From: Reyranella humidisoli
GTDB taxonomy: Bacteria > Pseudomonadota > Alphaproteobacteria > Reyranellales > Reyranellaceae
Length of the DNA: 64,000 bases
Assembly (NCBI RefSeq): GCF_019039055.1
Contig: NZ_JAHOPB010000001.1
Location: forward strand, 1,550,001 to 1,614,000
Reading direction: 5' to 3'
Numbering within the stretch: the first letter of the stretch is position 1; every line of letters starts with the position of its first letter. The notes under the pieces are model-generated. The model ran no database searches and was not told the origin of the DNA. It saw only the letters and a program-made list of their open reading frames with translations. Both the position numbers and the translations under genes were made by a program. This document shows, one piece after another, positions 1 to 10,506 of the stretch.

Positions 1-1
1 G

Positions 2-634
2 TCCATCCTGTCGGCGGATTTCGCCGCGCTCGGCCAGGAGATCGAGGCCATCACCAGGGCCGGTGCCGACTGGGTCCATGTCGACGTGATGGACGGGCAT
101 TTCGTGCCCAACCTCACGATCGGCCCGATGGTGGTGAAGGCGCTGCGCAAGCACAGCAAGCTGCCCTTCGACGTCCATCTCATGATCTCGCCGGTCGATC
201 CGCTGGTCCCGGCCTACGTCGATGCCGGTGCCGACGTGATCTCGTTCCATCCCGAGGCCGGGCCGCACGTCCATCGCACGATCCAGCTCATCAAGAGCTT
301 CGGCCGCAGGGCCGGCATCGTGCTCAACCCGGCGACGCCGCTGTCGGTCGTCGAGCCTGTGCTGGGCGACCTCGACCTGGTGCTGGTGATGAGTGTCAAT
401 CCGGGCTTCGGCGGCCAGGCCTTCATCGAGAGCCAGTTCGCCAAGATCGCTGCGCTCCGCAAGGCGATCGACGCGCTGGGCAAGCCGATCGACCTGGAAG
501 TCGACGGCGGCGTCAACGTCGAGACCGCGAAGCGCTGCATCAAGGCCGGCGCCGACGTCCTCGTCGCCGGAACGGCCGTGTTCACGGGCGGACCCGAACG
601 CTACGCGGCCAACATCGAGGCGCTGCGCTCATGA
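2..634 (+). CDS. rpe: Ribulose-phosphate 3-epimerase, 5' end cut by window
   Basis: Interconverts ribulose-5-phosphate and xylulose-5-phosphate in the pentose phosphate and Calvin pathways. The frame is open from base 2 and begins SILSADFAALG, the usual family N-terminus, so only the first few codons are missing. The metal/catalytic stretches HVDVMDGHFVPN, DVHLMI, MSVNPGFGGQ and LEVDGGVN are all present, as is the phosphate-binding AGTAVF near the end. The stop overlaps the start of the next gene by four bases (ATGA), which suggests co-translation with the glutathione-transferase-like gene. Confidence 0.96.
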   Translation, partial: SILSADFAALGQEIEAITRAGADWVHVDVMDGHFVPNLTIGPMVVKALRKHSKLPFDVHLMISPVDPLVPAYVDAGADVISFHPEAGPHVHRTIQLIKSFGRRAGIVLNPATPLSVVEPVLGDLDLVLVMSVNPGFGGQAFIESQFAKIAALRKAIDALGKPIDLEVDGGVNVETAKRCIKAGADVLVAGTAVFTGGPERYAANIEALRS

Positions 635-1554
635 CCGACATGATCCTGCACCACTATCCGAACTCGCCCTTCTCCGAGAAGGTGCGCATCGCCTTCGGCG
701 TCAAGCAGGCCGCCTGGAAGTCGGTGGTGATCCCGAACATTCTGCCGAAGCCCGACCTGATGCCGCTGACCGGCGGCTATCGCAAGACTCCGGTGATGCA
801 GGTCGGCGCCGACATCTACTGCGACACGCAGCTCATCATGCTGGAGATCGAGAAGCGCGCGCCGACGCCGCCGCTCCTGCCCAAGGGCAAGGAAGGCGTG
901 GCGCGGGCGCTGGCCATGTGGATCGACCGCAACATCTTCTGGGCGGCGGTCGGCGTCGTCATGGGCGCGCTCGGCGACAAGCTGCCGGAGGCCTTCCTGA
1001 AGGACCGCAGCGCCTTCTCCGGCCGTTCGTTCGATCCCGCCGCGCTCAAGGCCGCGGCGCCGACGGCGCTGCAGCAGACCTACGCGCAGCTCGTCATTGC
1101 CGAACAGATGCTGGCCGACGGCCGGCCCTACCTGCTCGGTGACGAGCCGTGCCTGGCCGACTGCGCGCTCTACAATCCCGTCTGGTTCATCAAGGAGCGG
1201 CTGGGTGGCGGAAAGACGGTGCCGCCGTTCGACCGGCTGCCGCTGATCACGGGCTGGTCGGAGCGCATGAAGGCCGCCGGCAGCGGCAAGCCGACGGAGA
1301 TCTCTGCCGCCGAGGCAATCGCCATTGCCAAGGAAGCGACGCCGGAAGCGACGAGCGTCGATGCCAGCGATCCCAGCGGCCTCAAGGCCGGTCAGACGAT
1401 CGGCGTCACGCCCGACGATACCGGCAAGGTGCCGGTGAGTGGCGTGCTGGTCGGTCTCACAAACGACCGCGTCTCGATCAAGCGGCACGACGACAAAGTG
1501 GGCGACGTCGTCGTCCACTTCCCCCGCGCCGGCTTCATCCTCACGCCGGCTTAA
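631..1554 (+). CDS. Glutathione S-transferase family protein
   Basis: 307 residues. The N-terminus (ILHHYPNSPFSEKVRIAFG) is a thioredoxin-fold GST domain with an SPFS active-site region, followed by a cis-proline segment (KTPVM) and an all-helical C-terminal GST domain to about residue 215. The last 80 residues are an extra tail rich in small residues that does not look like GST and may form a small beta domain. The start overlaps the rpe stop and the end overlaps the convergent downstream gene by four bases. The substrate cannot be told from sequence. Confidence 0.85.
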   Translation: MTDMILHHYPNSPFSEKVRIAFGVKQAAWKSVVIPNILPKPDLMPLTGGYRKTPVMQVGADIYCDTQLIMLEIEKRAPTPPLLPKGKEGVARALAMWIDRNIFWAAVGVVMGALGDKLPEAFLKDRSAFSGRSFDPAALKAAAPTALQQTYAQLVIAEQMLADGRPYLLGDEPCLADCALYNPVWFIKERLGGGKTVPPFDRLPLITGWSERMKAAGSGKPTEISAAEAIAIAKEATPEATSVDASDPSGLKAGQTIGVTPDDTGKVPVSGVLVGLTNDRVSIKRHDDKVGDVVVHFPRAGFILTPA

Positions 1555-2444
1555 ACGACCTCGACGCCGATTTCGGCGGCGATCCGGCGCAGACCGGCGA
1601 CGGAGCGCGCCGTGGCGTTGCGTCCGTCCTGCGGACAGTGCGTCTCGATGCTGGCATGGATCTCACGGACCGGGCGCGGCGCGCCGGCGACCGCGGTGAG
1701 TAACCGCGTGAGCTCGGCGGCCCAGGGAATGTCACCGTCGCCGAACGGCACGGTCCGCCGGGCCGAGCTGTCGCGATCCTTGAGATGGATGAGGTCCACG
1801 AGCGGCGCCAGGTGGGCGATCTCTGCATCGCTCGGCGGTTTGCCGATGGCCCAGGCATTGCCGATATCGACCAGCGGCTTCAACTGCGGCGGCATCGGAT
1901 TGGGGTCCGTGGCTTCGGCGAGTGCCGTGAAGAAGTCGGAGAGGTCGGTGATCGAGCCGATGTTGCAGACGGGCTCGTTCTCGATCTCCACGGCGATGGA
2001 ATAGGTGAGGCCGAGGTCGGCCAGCCGCTCGAAGCGGCCGATCAGGTCGGCCGGCCTGTAACCCGGATAGCGCAGGTGGCTGAAGACGCGGATCTTCTCG
2101 GCGCCGAACACGGTGGCCATGTCGAAGGCGTGGACCAGCGGGTCGTCCGCGGGGCATTCGGCCGGATCGAAAGCAAAGTCGACCGGACCACCCTCCGTTC
2201 CCTTGCCGGGCGCGGCCCATTTCAGCAGCGGCGACACGAACGTCGGGACGCTCAGGCCTTCCTTCTCGAGCCGCCGCGCGATCGCGCTTCCCTGCTCGAG
2301 CGACAGGCCGAGCAGGTTCTTTCCATCCACCGTGCGCATGTCGAGGCGACGCACCTCGTGTTCGCTGCAGAAGGAGATCATTTCGTCGAGGGAGGGGCCG
2401 ATTTCATCGCCGATGACGGCGAGCGCGAGACGGGGGAGGGACAT
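1551..2444 (-). CDS. Sugar phosphate isomerase/epimerase-like TIM-barrel protein
   Basis: 297 residues of the xylose-isomerase-like / AP-endonuclease-2 TIM-barrel superfamily. Segments typical of these metal-binding barrels are visible: EHEVRRLDMRTV near the N-terminus, SIAVEIENEP in the middle, LVDIGNAWAIG and DLIHLKDRD toward the C-terminus, where the Glu, Asp and His residues would hold a divalent metal. It stands alone between two plus-strand genes. The superfamily call is firm; substrate and pathway are unknown. Confidence 0.72.
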   Translation of the reverse strand: MSLPRLALAVIGDEIGPSLDEMISFCSEHEVRRLDMRTVDGKNLLGLSLEQGSAIARRLEKEGLSVPTFVSPLLKWAAPGKGTEGGPVDFAFDPAECPADDPLVHAFDMATVFGAEKIRVFSHLRYPGYRPADLIGRFERLADLGLTYSIAVEIENEPVCNIGSITDLSDFFTALAEATDPNPMPPQLKPLVDIGNAWAIGKPPSDAEIAHLAPLVDLIHLKDRDSSARRTVPFGDGDIPWAAELTRLLTAVAGAPRPVREIHASIETHCPQDGRNATARSVAGLRRIAAEIGVEVV

Positions 2445-2507
2445 GCGGCTACCCTACTATGGACCGGCTGCTTTGGCTAAAGTCCGGCCAGGCGCAAGGG
2501 AGACGGC

Positions 2508-4202
2508 ATGAGCGACGACGCGATCTTCGTGGGAGCCAGCGAGGCGGACCAGTATCTCCTGCTGAAGTATGCCAACCGCCACGGTCTGGTCGCCGGCGCG
2601 ACGGGGACCGGCAAGACCGTGACTCTGCAGACCATCGCCGAAGGTTTCTCCGCCTATGGTGTCCCGGTCTTCATGGCCGACGTGAAGGGCGACCTTTCCG
2701 GTGTGAGCCAGCCCGGCGGAAACAATCCGCGGGCGCTGGAGCGTGCGAAACAGCTCGGCATCGACGGCTATGCCGGCCGCGCCTTCCCGACGGTCTTCTG
2801 GGACCTGTTCGGCGAGAAGGGTCATCCCATCCGCACGACGGTGAGCGAGGTCGGGCCGGTGCTGATGGCCCGGCTGCTGCAGCTCAACGAGACGCAGGAA
2901 GGCGTGCTCAACATCGTCTTCAAGCTGGCGGACCAGCAGGGCCTCCTGCTGCTCGACTTCAAGGACCTGCAGGCGCTGCTGCAATGGGTTGCCGAGAATG
3001 CCGGCACGCTCACCACCGAGTACGGCAACGTCAGCAAACAGTCGGTCGGCACCATCCAGCGCCAGCTCCTGACGCTCAGCCAGCAGGGCGGCGAGAAGTT
3101 CTTCGGCGAGCCGGCGCTCGACCTCGCCGACATGATTCGCTGCGATGCGGCGGGCCGCGGCACGATCAACATCCTGGCGGCAGACCGGCTGATGCAGAGC
3201 CCGCGCCTCTATGCGACCTTCCTGCTGTGGCTGCTGTCGGAACTCTTCGAGGCGCTGCCCGAGGTGGGCGATCTCGACAAGCCGAAGTTCGTCTTCTTCT
3301 TCGACGAGGCGCACCTTCTGTTCGACGACGCGCCCAAGGCGCTGCTGTCGCGCATCGAGCAGGTCGTGCGCCTGATCCGTTCGAAGGGCGTCGGCATCTA
3401 CTTCATCACCCAGAACCCGCTCGATGTGCCGGAGACGGTCCTGGGCCAGCTCGGCAACCGGGTGCAACACGCGCTGCGGGCGTTCACGCCGCGCGACCAG
3501 AAGGCCGTGAAGGTGGCGGCCGAGACGTTCCGTCCCAACAAGGCGTTCAATGCCGCGCAGGTCATCACCGAACTCGGCGTCGGCGAGGCGCTGCTGTCCT
3601 TCCTCGACGCCAAGGGCGTGCCTTTCCCGGTCGAGCGCTGTCTCGTCGCACCGCCTCAGGGCCGCATCGGTCCGGCGACGGCGGAGGAGCGGGCCGCGGT
3701 GATCGCGGCGAGCCCGCTCGGTGGCAAGTATGACCGGGCGATCGATCGCCAGTCGGCCTATGAAGTGCTGACCGGCCGCGTTGCATCGGCTTCCTCACCC
3801 CCGGTATCGGCGTCCCCGGACGGTGCCCCGCGCCGCCGCGGCCAGTATGGATCGGTACCGCCGACGGTGCCGGCGAAGACAGGCCCATGGGGGCCTCGCC
3901 CGGCCGGGCCGCCGCCCCAGGTCGAGCAACCGGTTCCGCCCGAGCCGCGGCCCCAGCCGCGTCTCAAGACAGCGCAGCCCCAACCGCAGGCGCCCACGCC
4001 GGCGCCGAAGAAGGCGCCGGCTGGGCGTCAGCGCGATTCAGTGGGGATCACGGTCGCCAAGGCGGCGGGGCGCAGCATGGCCACCATCGCCGCGCGGGAA
4101 GCGGCTAAGGCCGTGTTCGGCAAGGGCAAGGCCGCCAGCATCGGCGCCAGTGTGGGCGGCGCCGTGCTGCGCGGCGTGCTGGGGTCGATCCTGCGAGGCT
4201 GA
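2508..4202 (+). CDS. HerA/FtsK-type ATPase, DUF853 (YjgR-like)
   Basis: 564 residues. Walker A is GATGTGKT (about residues 31-38) and Walker B is [12 protein letters not shown] (about 263-274). An N-terminal HerA-type strand precedes Walker A, and an arginine-finger-like stretch [15 protein letters not shown] lies near residue 315. This matches DUF853 ATPases of unknown function. The C-terminal 170 residues contain a long Pro/Ala-rich linker and then a glycine-rich tail ([15 protein letters not shown]) that could insert in a membrane. A purine-rich ribosome-binding site (agggaga) precedes the ATG. Confidence 0.85.
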   Translation: MSDDAIFVGASEADQYLLLKYANRHGLVAGATGTGKTVTLQTIAEGFSAYGVPVFMADVKGDLSGVSQPGGNNPRALERAKQLGIDGYAGRAFPTVFWDLFGEKGHPIRTTVSEVGPVLMARLLQLNETQEGVLNIVFKLADQQGLLLLDFKDLQALLQWVAENAGTLTTEYGNVSKQSVGTIQRQLLTLSQQGGEKFFGEPALDLADMIRCDAAGRGTINILAADRLMQSPRLYATFLLWLLSELFEALPEVGDLDKPKFVFFFDEAHLLFDDAPKALLSRIEQVVRLIRSKGVGIYFITQNPLDVPETVLGQLGNRVQHALRAFTPRDQKAVKVAAETFRPNKAFNAAQVITELGVGEALLSFLDAKGVPFPVERCLVAPPQGRIGPATAEERAAVIAASPLGGKYDRAIDRQSAYEVLTGRVASASSPPVSASPDGAPRRRGQYGSVPPTVPAKTGPWGPRPAGPPPQVEQPVPPEPRPQPRLKTAQPQPQAPTPAPKKAPAGRQRDSVGITVAKAAGRSMATIAAREAAKAVFGKGKAASIGASVGGAVLRGVLGSILRG

Positions 4203-4230
4203 GCCGGCTTTCGCTCAGCTCAGACGCCGA

Positions 4231-5349
4231 TCAGCTCAGGCGGTCCAGTTCCTTGACGATGGCGTCGCCCATTTCCTGGGTGCCGACCTTCTTCACGCCG
4301 TCGGTATTGCCGACCAGAAGATCGCCGGTGCGGTAACCCGCCTTCAGCACGTTCTCGACGGCGGTCTCGACCATGTCGGCGTCCTTGCCGAGGTCGAACG
4401 AGTAGCGAAGCATCATCGCGTAGCTGAGCGTCTGCGCGATCGGATTGGCCAGGCCCTTGCCCGCGATGTCGGGCGCACTGCCGTGGATCGGCTCGTACAG
4501 CGCCTTGCGGCGGCCGGTGGCGTCGGGCGCGCCGAGCGAGGCCGAGGGGAGCAGGCCGAGCGAGCCCGTCAGCATCGACGCCTCGTCCGACAGGATGTCG
4601 CCGAACAGGTTGTCGGTGACGATCACGTCGAATTCCTTGGGCGCGCGCAGCAGCTGCATGGCGAGCGCGTCGGCGTACATGTGCTCAAGCTTCACGTCGG
4701 AGTACTTCTCCTTGTGCAGCTTGGTCGCCTCTTCGCGCCACAGCACGCCGGTGTGCATCACGTTGGCCTTCTCCGAGGAGAGGACCTTGTTCTTGCGCTT
4801 GCGGGCCAGTTCGAAGGCGACGGCGCAGACGCGGCGGATTTCCGGCGCCGTGTAGCGCTGCGTGTCGAAGGCCTCGACCTCGCCGGCGGCGTTGACATGG
4901 CGGCCGCGCGGCTCGCCGAAGTAAACGCCGCTGGTCAGTTCGCGGATGATCATGATGTCGAGGCCCTTGACGATCTCGGGCTTGAGCGACGAGGCGTCGA
5001 CCAGCGCGTCGAACACCTTGGCCGGGCGCAGGTTGGCGAAGAGGTCCATCTCCTTGCGCAGGCGCAGCAGGCCGCGCTCGGGCTTCTTGCTGAAATCGGC
5101 GGTGTCCCACTTCGGGCCGCCGACCGAACCGAACAGCACGGCATCGGCCTCGAGGGCGGTCTTCATGGCGTCGTCGCTGAGCGGCACGCCGTGCTTGTCG
5201 AGCGCGGCGCCACCGACCAGGTCCTCGGTGATGTCGAAGCCGACCGCGCGCTTCTTGCCCATCCAGGCAATGATCTTGCGGACTTCGTTCATCACCTCGG
5301 GGCCGATGCCGTCGCCGGGCAGCACGAGCAGATTGCGATTGGACGCCAT
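4231..5349 (-). CDS. leuB: 3-isopropylmalate dehydrogenase
   Basis: 372 residues; oxidises and decarboxylates 3-isopropylmalate to 2-oxoisocaproate with NAD in leucine synthesis. It has [13 protein letters not shown] at the N-terminus, SSLKPE and [14 protein letters not shown] in the substrate site, [20 protein letters not shown] (metal-binding aspartates) and the NAD site [14 protein letters not shown]. It lies downstream of leuD on the same strand, separated by 193 bases that hold a large inverted repeat. leuC is further upstream, so the leucine genes are clustered but interrupted by an RDD protein gene. Confidence 0.97.
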   Translation of the reverse strand: MASNRNLLVLPGDGIGPEVMNEVRKIIAWMGKKRAVGFDITEDLVGGAALDKHGVPLSDDAMKTALEADAVLFGSVGGPKWDTADFSKKPERGLLRLRKEMDLFANLRPAKVFDALVDASSLKPEIVKGLDIMIIRELTSGVYFGEPRGRHVNAAGEVEAFDTQRYTAPEIRRVCAVAFELARKRKNKVLSSEKANVMHTGVLWREEATKLHKEKYSDVKLEHMYADALAMQLLRAPKEFDVIVTDNLFGDILSDEASMLTGSLGLLPSASLGAPDATGRRKALYEPIHGSAPDIAGKGLANPIAQTLSYAMMLRYSFDLGKDADMVETAVENVLKAGYRTGDLLVGNTDGVKKVGTQEMGDAIVKELDRLS

Positions 5350-5415
5350 GATGGTCAGGTCTTCCGTTGGGTTTGGAATTCGGATCGGTTTGGACGGTCT
5401 TCGGTCCGCTTGAAT

Positions 5416-5529
5416 GACCTCATCCTGAGGAGCGCCGCCTTCGGCGCGTCTCGAAGGATGGGCAACAGGCGCGGTGTCCGTTGCCCATCCTTCGATACGC
5501 TCGCTGCGCTCGCTCCTCAGGATGAGGTC
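5416..5529. repeat. Large extragenic inverted repeat between leuD and leuB
   Basis: The outer arms gacctcatcctgaggagc (5416-5433) and gctcctcaggatgaggtc (5512-5529) are perfect reverse complements over 18 bases. Inner arms around tcgaaggatgggcaac (5451-5466) and gttgcccatccttcga (5480-5495) pair as well, giving a long cruciform or hairpin. CATCCTGAGGAGC-type palindromes are widespread extragenic repeats in alphaproteobacteria. It lies within a likely leuD-leuB transcript, so it could stabilise or attenuate the message. Confidence 0.9.
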
Positions 5530-5542
5530 GGGGGTTTGTTCC

Positions 5543-6157
5543 TCAGGCCGCGCCGTGCAGCCAGGGCTGCGACTCGCTCTGGCGGCGCTCGAAGTCGTCG
5601 ATGTCCGACTTCTTCTCCATCGTCAGGCCGATATCGTCGAGACCTTCCATCAGGCACTTCTTGCGGAAGGGATCGATTTCGAAGCGGACGGTGCCGCCGT
5701 CTGGACCCTTGATCTCCTGCTTCTCGAGATCAACCTCGATGATGGCGTTGGAGCCGCGGCTCGCATCGTCCATCAGCTTGGCGATGATCTCCTTCGGCAT
5801 CTTGATCGGCAAAATGCCGTTCTTGAAGCAGTTGTTGTAGAAGATGTCGGCGAAGTCCTCGGAGATGATGCAGCGGATGCCGAAGTCGAGCAGCGCCCAG
5901 GGCGCGTGCTCGCGGCTCGAGCCGCAGCCGAAATTGGGACCCGCCACGATGATCTTGGCGTTCTGGTAGGCCGGCTGGTCGAGGACGAAGTCCTTCTTCT
6001 GGCCGTCCGCCGTCCAGCGCATCTCGTAGAACAGGCCTTCCTTGAGACCCGTGCGCTTGATGGTCTTCAGGAACTGCTTCGGAATGATCATGTCGGTGTC
6101 GACATTGACCATGGGCAGCGGCGCAGCGACGCCGCTCAGCGTCGTGAATTTTTCCAT
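5543..6157 (-). CDS. leuD: 3-isopropylmalate dehydratase small subunit
   Basis: 204 residues; the swivel-domain subunit that pairs with LeuC to isomerise 2-isopropylmalate. The family signatures are present: [13 protein letters not shown] near residue 18, [14 protein letters not shown] (about 75-88) carrying the substrate-contacting loop, and [10 protein letters not shown]. Length is normal for the family. It shares orientation with leuC upstream and leuB downstream. A purine-rich ggaggt sequence lies a few bases upstream of its ATG. Confidence 0.97.
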   Translation of the reverse strand: MEKFTTLSGVAAPLPMVNVDTDMIIPKQFLKTIKRTGLKEGLFYEMRWTADGQKKDFVLDQPAYQNAKIIVAGPNFGCGSSREHAPWALLDFGIRCIISEDFADIFYNNCFKNGILPIKMPKEIIAKLMDDASRGSNAIIEVDLEKQEIKGPDGGTVRFEIDPFRKKCLMEGLDDIGLTMEKKSDIDDFERRQSESQPWLHGAA

Positions 6158-6222
6158 GAGACCTCCCGGAAAGGCCGGAATAAACGGGCTTTCCGGGCCG
6201 GGGTCAAGCCGCCGATTCTCGT

Positions 6223-6717
6223 CTAGCGGGTCTTGATGACCAGGGTGTTGGCGATCATGTCGTGCAGCCCACGCTTGCGCTCGGTGAAGCCGACCATGAT
6301 GTAACCGATGCAGAAGATCAGGGCGGAGAGGATCTTGGCGAAGTATCGCCCCGTGGCATTGAGGAAGCTGAGGCGCTTGCCGTCGCCGGTCACGACCCTA
6401 AGCCCCATGGCCATCTTGCCGACCGTGGCGCCCCGCTCGGAACTCTCCATCAGGGCGAAATAGAGCCAGAAGACGAGGATCGACAGCAGGTTTGCCGTCG
6501 GGTCGATATTCTCCGGATTCTCGAAATCCATGTATTTGACGCCGAATACCGACATCACGACGCCCAGCACCAGACTGACGAGGATGGCGTCGATGATGTA
6601 GGCCACGACGCGGATCCAGAAGCCGCCATAGGCCACTGGAGCGTTGCCGTCCGGCCGGGCGTCCCAGACGGGCGGTGGGGGTGGGGCGGCGGAACCTGAG
6701 TTCGGGACGCTGGCCAT
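6223..6717 (-). CDS. RDD family membrane protein
   Basis: 164 residues. After a proline-rich cytoplasmic N-terminus (about 30 residues), the protein has [15 protein letters not shown], the R...DD-type first helix that names the family, then a second hydrophobic segment ([14 protein letters not shown]) and a third ([19 protein letters not shown]). The conserved [14 protein letters not shown] and [12 protein letters not shown] segments are present. RDD proteins are small integral membrane proteins, in some cases linked to ion transport; the role here is unknown. It sits between leuC and leuD. Confidence 0.88.
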   Translation of the reverse strand: MASVPNSGSAAPPPPPVWDARPDGNAPVAYGGFWIRVVAYIIDAILVSLVLGVVMSVFGVKYMDFENPENIDPTANLLSILVFWLYFALMESSERGATVGKMAMGLRVVTGDGKRLSFLNATGRYFAKILSALIFCIGYIMVGFTERKRGLHDMIANTLVIKTR

Positions 6718-6792
6718 GTGTCTCTCCCACGAGGGTCGGCGAAAACGACGTGCCTACATTGGCCACGGGCGTTGCCGACTGCAAACAGAAAC

Positions 6793-6816
6793 GGGCGGTG
6801 CCTTGCGGCACCGCCC
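6793..6816 (-). terminator. Rho-independent terminator after leuC
   Basis: A perfect 10-base stem gggcggtgcc / ggcaccgccc with a 4-base loop lies 27 bases downstream of the leuC stop. On the minus strand it is followed by a T-rich stretch (gtttctgtttg). The other strand also has a short T-run (gtctttc), so it could act in both directions. It separates leuC from the RDD gene. Confidence 0.8.
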
Positions 6817-6842
6817 GTCTTTCGTTCGCCGTGAAACGGCGA

Positions 6843-8288
6843 TTACTGGAAGTCGCGAACGTCGGCGAGCGTGCCCCGGATGGCGGCTGCCGCGGCCATG
6901 GCCGGGCTCACCAGATGGGTACGGCCGCCACGGCCCTGACGGCCCTCGAAGTTGCGGTTCGAGGTCGAGGCGCAGCGCTGGCCGGGCTCGATGCGGTCGG
7001 CGTTCATCGCCAGGCACATCGAGCAGCCCTGCAGGCGCCATTCGAAGCCGGCCTCGATGAAGATCTTGTCCAGACCTTCACGCTCGGCCTCGGCCTTCAC
7101 CAGGCCGGAGCCCGGCACGACCATCGCCGACACGTTCGAGGCGACCTTGCGGCCGCGCGCGATCTCGGCGGCGGCGCGCAGGTCTTCGATGCGGCCGTTG
7201 GTGCACGAGCCGATGAACACGCGGTCGATCGGCACGTCGACGAGGCGCGTGCCCGGCGTCAGGCCCATGTAGGCCAGCGACCGGGTCCAGGCCTCGCGGC
7301 GGTTCTCGTCCGGCGCGTTGGCCGGGTCGGGAACGACGTCGGTGATCGGCAGCGCGTCCTGCGGGCTCGTTCCCCAGGTCACCATCGGCGGAATGTCCGA
7401 GGCGTTGAGGTCGAGCTGCACGTCGAAGTGAGCGTCCTTGTCCGACGGCAGGCGACGCCACTGGCTCAGCGCCAGGTCCCACGCTCCGCCCTTCGGGGCG
7501 AACGGACGACCCTGGAGATACTTGAAGGTCGTCTCGTCCGGCGCGATCAGGCCGGCGCGGGCGCCCGCCTCGATCGACATGTTGCAGACCGTCATGCGGC
7601 CTTCCATCGTGAGCTCGCGGATGGCGCGGCCGGCATACTCGATCACGTAGCCGGTGCCGCCGGCCGTGCCGAGCTTTCCGATGATGGCCAGAATGACGTC
7701 CTTGGCGGTGACGCCGAGCGGCAGGCTGCCCTCGACCGCGACGCGCATGTTCTTGGCCGGCTTCTGGATCAGCGTCTGCGTGGCGAGCACATGCTCGACC
7801 TCCGAGGTGCCGATGCCGAAGGCCAGCGCGCCGAACGCGCCATGCGTCGAGGTGTGGCTGTCGCCGCACACGATCGTCATGCCGGGCAGGGTCAGGCCCT
7901 GCTCGGGGCCGATCACGTGCACGATGCCGCGGCGCGGATCGTTCAGGTCGAAGTAGGGCACGTGGAAGTCGGCGACGTTCTTCTCGAGCGTCTCGACCTG
8001 GACGCGCGACTCCTCGTCCTCGATGCCCTGGCTGAAGTCCGTCGTCGGCGTGTTGTGGTCGGCGACCGCAATGGTGGCGTCGGGACGGCGTACCGGCCGT
8101 CCCGCCATGCGCAGGCCCTCGAAGGCCTGCGGGCTGGTCACCTCGTGAACGAGGTGACGATCGATGTAGATGACACAGGTCCCGTCGTCCTGGCGATGGA
8201 CGACGTGGCTGTCCCAGATCTTCTCGAACAGGGTCCGCGGAGGCGGCGGCGGCGCCGGCGGGGTGGCCGACTTCTTGCGGAACGCCAT
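6843..8288 (-). CDS. leuC: 3-isopropylmalate dehydratase large subunit
   Basis: 481 residues; the [4Fe-4S] aconitase-type subunit of isopropylmalate isomerase. Cluster cysteines can be placed in [13 protein letters not shown] and in [11 protein letters not shown], and the substrate/active-site stretches [20 protein letters not shown] and [20 protein letters not shown] are complete. Near the N-terminus is the usual [20 protein letters not shown]. It begins only seven bases after the rplS stop on the same strand, so it may be co-transcribed with the ribosomal operon. A terminator follows. Confidence 0.97.
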   Translation of the reverse strand: MAFRKKSATPPAPPPPPRTLFEKIWDSHVVHRQDDGTCVIYIDRHLVHEVTSPQAFEGLRMAGRPVRRPDATIAVADHNTPTTDFSQGIEDEESRVQVETLEKNVADFHVPYFDLNDPRRGIVHVIGPEQGLTLPGMTIVCGDSHTSTHGAFGALAFGIGTSEVEHVLATQTLIQKPAKNMRVAVEGSLPLGVTAKDVILAIIGKLGTAGGTGYVIEYAGRAIRELTMEGRMTVCNMSIEAGARAGLIAPDETTFKYLQGRPFAPKGGAWDLALSQWRRLPSDKDAHFDVQLDLNASDIPPMVTWGTSPQDALPITDVVPDPANAPDENRREAWTRSLAYMGLTPGTRLVDVPIDRVFIGSCTNGRIEDLRAAAEIARGRKVASNVSAMVVPGSGLVKAEAEREGLDKIFIEAGFEWRLQGCSMCLAMNADRIEPGQRCASTSNRNFEGRQGRGGRTHLVSPAMAAAAAIRGTLADVRDFQ

Positions 8289-8295
8289 GGTGCGC

Positions 8296-8781
8296 CTACT
8301 TCTTCCCGCCGCCCTTGGCGTTGCGGACGCTCTTCTCTTCCTTCGGCTTTTCCTTCTTGAGCTTCTCGCGGCGCGGACGCTTGAGAGCCTCCTCGGCCTG
8401 CGTGGCGATCAGCTCGCGCTGGGCCTCGGTGTCCTCGGCGATGCGGCTCGCCTTGCCGCGCAGATCGCGCAGGTAGTAGAGCTTGGCGCGGCGCACGACG
8501 CCCTTACGGACGACCTCGATTTCCCAGATGTTCGGGCTGTAGAGCGGGAACACGCGCTCCACGCCTTCGCCGAAGCTGATCTTGCGCACCGTGAACGACG
8601 AGTTCACGCCGGCATTCTTGCGGCCGATGCACAGGCCTTCATAGACCTGAAGGCGCTCGCGGTTACCTTCCTGCACCTTCACGTGCACCTTCAGCGTGTC
8701 GCCCGATTCGAAATACGGAACGGGCCGCTCTTCCTGCACCTTGTCGATCGTCGTCTGGCCGATCGCGTCGAGAATGTTCAT
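8296..8781 (-). CDS. rplS: 50S ribosomal protein L19
   Basis: Binds 23S rRNA at the subunit interface. The core [17 protein letters not shown] ... [12 protein letters not shown] ... [17 protein letters not shown] ... [16 protein letters not shown] is canonical. The C-terminus carries a Lys/Glu/Arg-rich extension of about 45 residues common in alphaproteobacteria. The start chosen is MNILDAIGQ, because an aaagga motif sits 8 bases upstream; an in-frame start 27 bases earlier would overlap trmD. It is the last ribosomal gene of the ffh-rpsP-rimM-trmD-rplS run. Confidence 0.96.
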   Translation of the reverse strand: MNILDAIGQTTIDKVQEERPVPYFESGDTLKVHVKVQEGNRERLQVYEGLCIGRKNAGVNSSFTVRKISFGEGVERVFPLYSPNIWEIEVVRKGVVRRAKLYYLRDLRGKASRIAEDTEAQRELIATQAEEALKRPRREKLKKEKPKEEKSVRNAKGGGKK

Positions 8782-8797
8782 CTCATCCATCCTTTCG

Positions 8798-9517
8798 TCA
8801 CTTCTCATCGTTTCCCGCCGCGGTCCGGCGCGCGGCCCAAAGATCGGGCCGTCGCCTCCGCGTGATCTCTTCCCGCTGCTTCATCCGCCAGTCGGCGACC
8901 TTGCCGTGGTGCCCCGAGACCAGAACCTCCGGCACGCGCCGTTCGATTCCATCGGGGCCTGCCCAGGTCGCGGGCCGGGTGTAGTGCGGGTACTCCAACA
9001 ATCCGTCCTCGAAACTCTCCTCGTTCGCCGAATCGGCCGCGCCCATCACACCGGGCAGCAGCCGCACGCAACAATCCATCATCGCAATGGCCGCGATCTC
9101 GCCGCCCGAAAGCACGAAATCGCCGACCGATATCTCCTCCAGCGCGTGGGCCTCGATGACGCGCTCGTCGACGCCCTCGAACCGCCCGCACACCATCAAC
9201 ACGCCCGGTCCCGCCGCCAGCTCCCGCCCGCGCGCCTGACTGAACGGCGCGCCACGCGGCGAGAGCAGGACCTTCGGCACTCCCGGCATCGCGACCGCCT
9301 CGATCGCTGCCGACAGCACGTCCGGTTTCATCACCATGCCGGCGCCGCCCCCGAAGGGTGCATCGTCCACCGTGCCATGGCGATCCCTGGCGAACCGCCT
9401 GATGTCGACGGCCTCCAGCGACCACACGCCCTCCCTGAGCGCCCGGCCGGCCAGGCTCTCGCCCAACGGGCCCGGAAACATCTCCGGGAAAAGCGTAAGC
9501 GCGGTTGCGCGCCACAC
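8798..9517 (-). CDS. trmD: tRNA (guanine-N1)-methyltransferase
   Basis: 239 residues; methylates G37 of tRNAs to prevent frameshifting. Begins with GTG ([19 protein letters not shown]), preceded by ggagg at good spacing. This start leaves two bases after the rimM stop; a longer open frame upstream is not TrmD-like. The knot region is visible: [16 protein letters not shown]-type residues as [11 protein letters not shown], and [25 protein letters not shown]. Gene order with rimM and rplS is the classic one. Confidence 0.96.
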   Translation of the reverse strand: MWRATALTLFPEMFPGPLGESLAGRALREGVWSLEAVDIRRFARDRHGTVDDAPFGGGAGMVMKPDVLSAAIEAVAMPGVPKVLLSPRGAPFSQARGRELAAGPGVLMVCGRFEGVDERVIEAHALEEISVGDFVLSGGEIAAIAMMDCCVRLLPGVMGAADSANEESFEDGLLEYPHYTRPATWAGPDGIERRVPEVLVSGHHGKVADWRMKQREEITRRRRPDLWAARRTAAGNDEK

Positions 9518-9519
9518 CT

Positions 9520-10059
9520 TTATTCCTCCGCCTCCTTCGCCGGCCCGCCCGTCAGCAAACCTGCCGGCGGATTGACCGTAACCTTGCCGCCCTCGACATC
9601 GACCTCGGGCACCGCCTCGTCGGTGAAGGGCAGCATCACCGAATGCCTCGATGCGCTGCCTCCCGACACTTCCATCGTCCGCCCGGCGCCGAAATCGTGG
9701 AAGGCCATGACCTTCCCCCAATCCCGGCCCTCCCGGTCGAACGCGGCGAGCCCGATCAGGTCCGCCTCGTACCACTCCCGCTCGTCCGTCTCCGGCAGTC
9801 GCTCGCGCTCCACATAGAGCCGCAAACCCCGTACTGCCTCGGCCGCCGTGCGATCGGCTACACCCTCGATCCGGGCAAGCACCGCGCCCTTTACGGAGCT
9901 CAGCGCCTCGACCCGGTACTCCTTAGTCCCTTTCTCGTCCGACAGCGCGCCGTAGGAGGCGATCGCCATCGGATCCTCGGTGTAGCTCCGGATGCGCACC
10001 AGGCCGCGGACTCCATGGGGTGCCGAAACGACGCCCAGCAGGATGCGACCCTTGCTCAT
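9520..10059 (-). CDS. rimM: Ribosome maturation factor RimM
   Basis: About 179 residues. Assists maturation of the 30S head through binding S19. The N-terminal barrel begins [25 protein letters not shown], typical of the family, and the C-terminal PRC-barrel domain has [10 protein letters not shown] and a [20 protein letters not shown] ending. An upstream GTG (10068) three codons earlier is possible; the ATG is favoured because it begins MSKGRILLG. It lies between rpsP and trmD with very short gaps. Confidence 0.94.
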   Translation of the reverse strand: MSKGRILLGVVSAPHGVRGLVRIRSYTEDPMAIASYGALSDEKGTKEYRVEALSSVKGAVLARIEGVADRTAAEAVRGLRLYVERERLPETDEREWYEADLIGLAAFDREGRDWGKVMAFHDFGAGRTMEVSGGSASRHSVMLPFTDEAVPEVDVEGGKVTVNPPAGLLTGGPAKEAEE

Positions 10060-10075
10060 CGGAACCACCGCCCGA

Positions 10076-10447
10076 TCAGGTGGCCGCAGCCTCCGTCGCG
10101 GGCTCGGCGGCGGCAGCCGCGGCGGCCTCGGCCTTCATGCGCTCCTGCGCCTTGGCGCGCGGGGCGGACTTCTTGGTCTGCTCGCGGCGCTCGCGCGGCT
10201 TCATCAGCTCGGCCTGCGACAGGAACTTCGCGACGCGGTCGGACGGCTGCGCGCCGACCTTCAGCCAGTGGGCGATGCGCTCCTTGTCGAGCGTCAGGCG
10301 CTGCGCGTGGTCGCGCGGCAGCAGCGGATTGTAGGTGCCCAGCTTCTCGATGAAGCGGCCGTCGCGCGGGCTGCGCGAGTCGGCGACGACGATGTGGAAG
10401 AACGGACGCTTCTTGGCGCCGTGACGGGTCATGCGGATTGCGATCAT
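10076..10447 (-). CDS. rpsP: 30S ribosomal protein S16
   Basis: 123 residues. The conserved N-terminal half [29 protein letters not shown] and [13 protein letters not shown] is unmistakable. The C-terminus has an Ala/Glu-rich tail longer than the E. coli protein, common in alphaproteobacteria. It follows ffh by 59 bases and precedes rimM by 16. Confidence 0.97.
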   Translation of the reverse strand: MIAIRMTRHGAKKRPFFHIVVADSRSPRDGRFIEKLGTYNPLLPRDHAQRLTLDKERIAHWLKVGAQPSDRVAKFLSQAELMKPRERREQTKKSAPRAKAQERMKAEAAAAAAAEPATEAAAT

Positions 10448-10506
10448 TCTCTCAAGTCCTCTCTTCAGTCTCTCGATTCGTCGATCTGTCTAACTTCGTT
10501 CAACCT

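Noticed and set aside
3781..5712. Long plus-strand frame over the leuB region
   Set aside because: It is the mirror of the leuB and DUF853 genes in another frame; GC-rich DNA gives long spurious frames, and its composition is Arg/Ala/His-rich without motifs.
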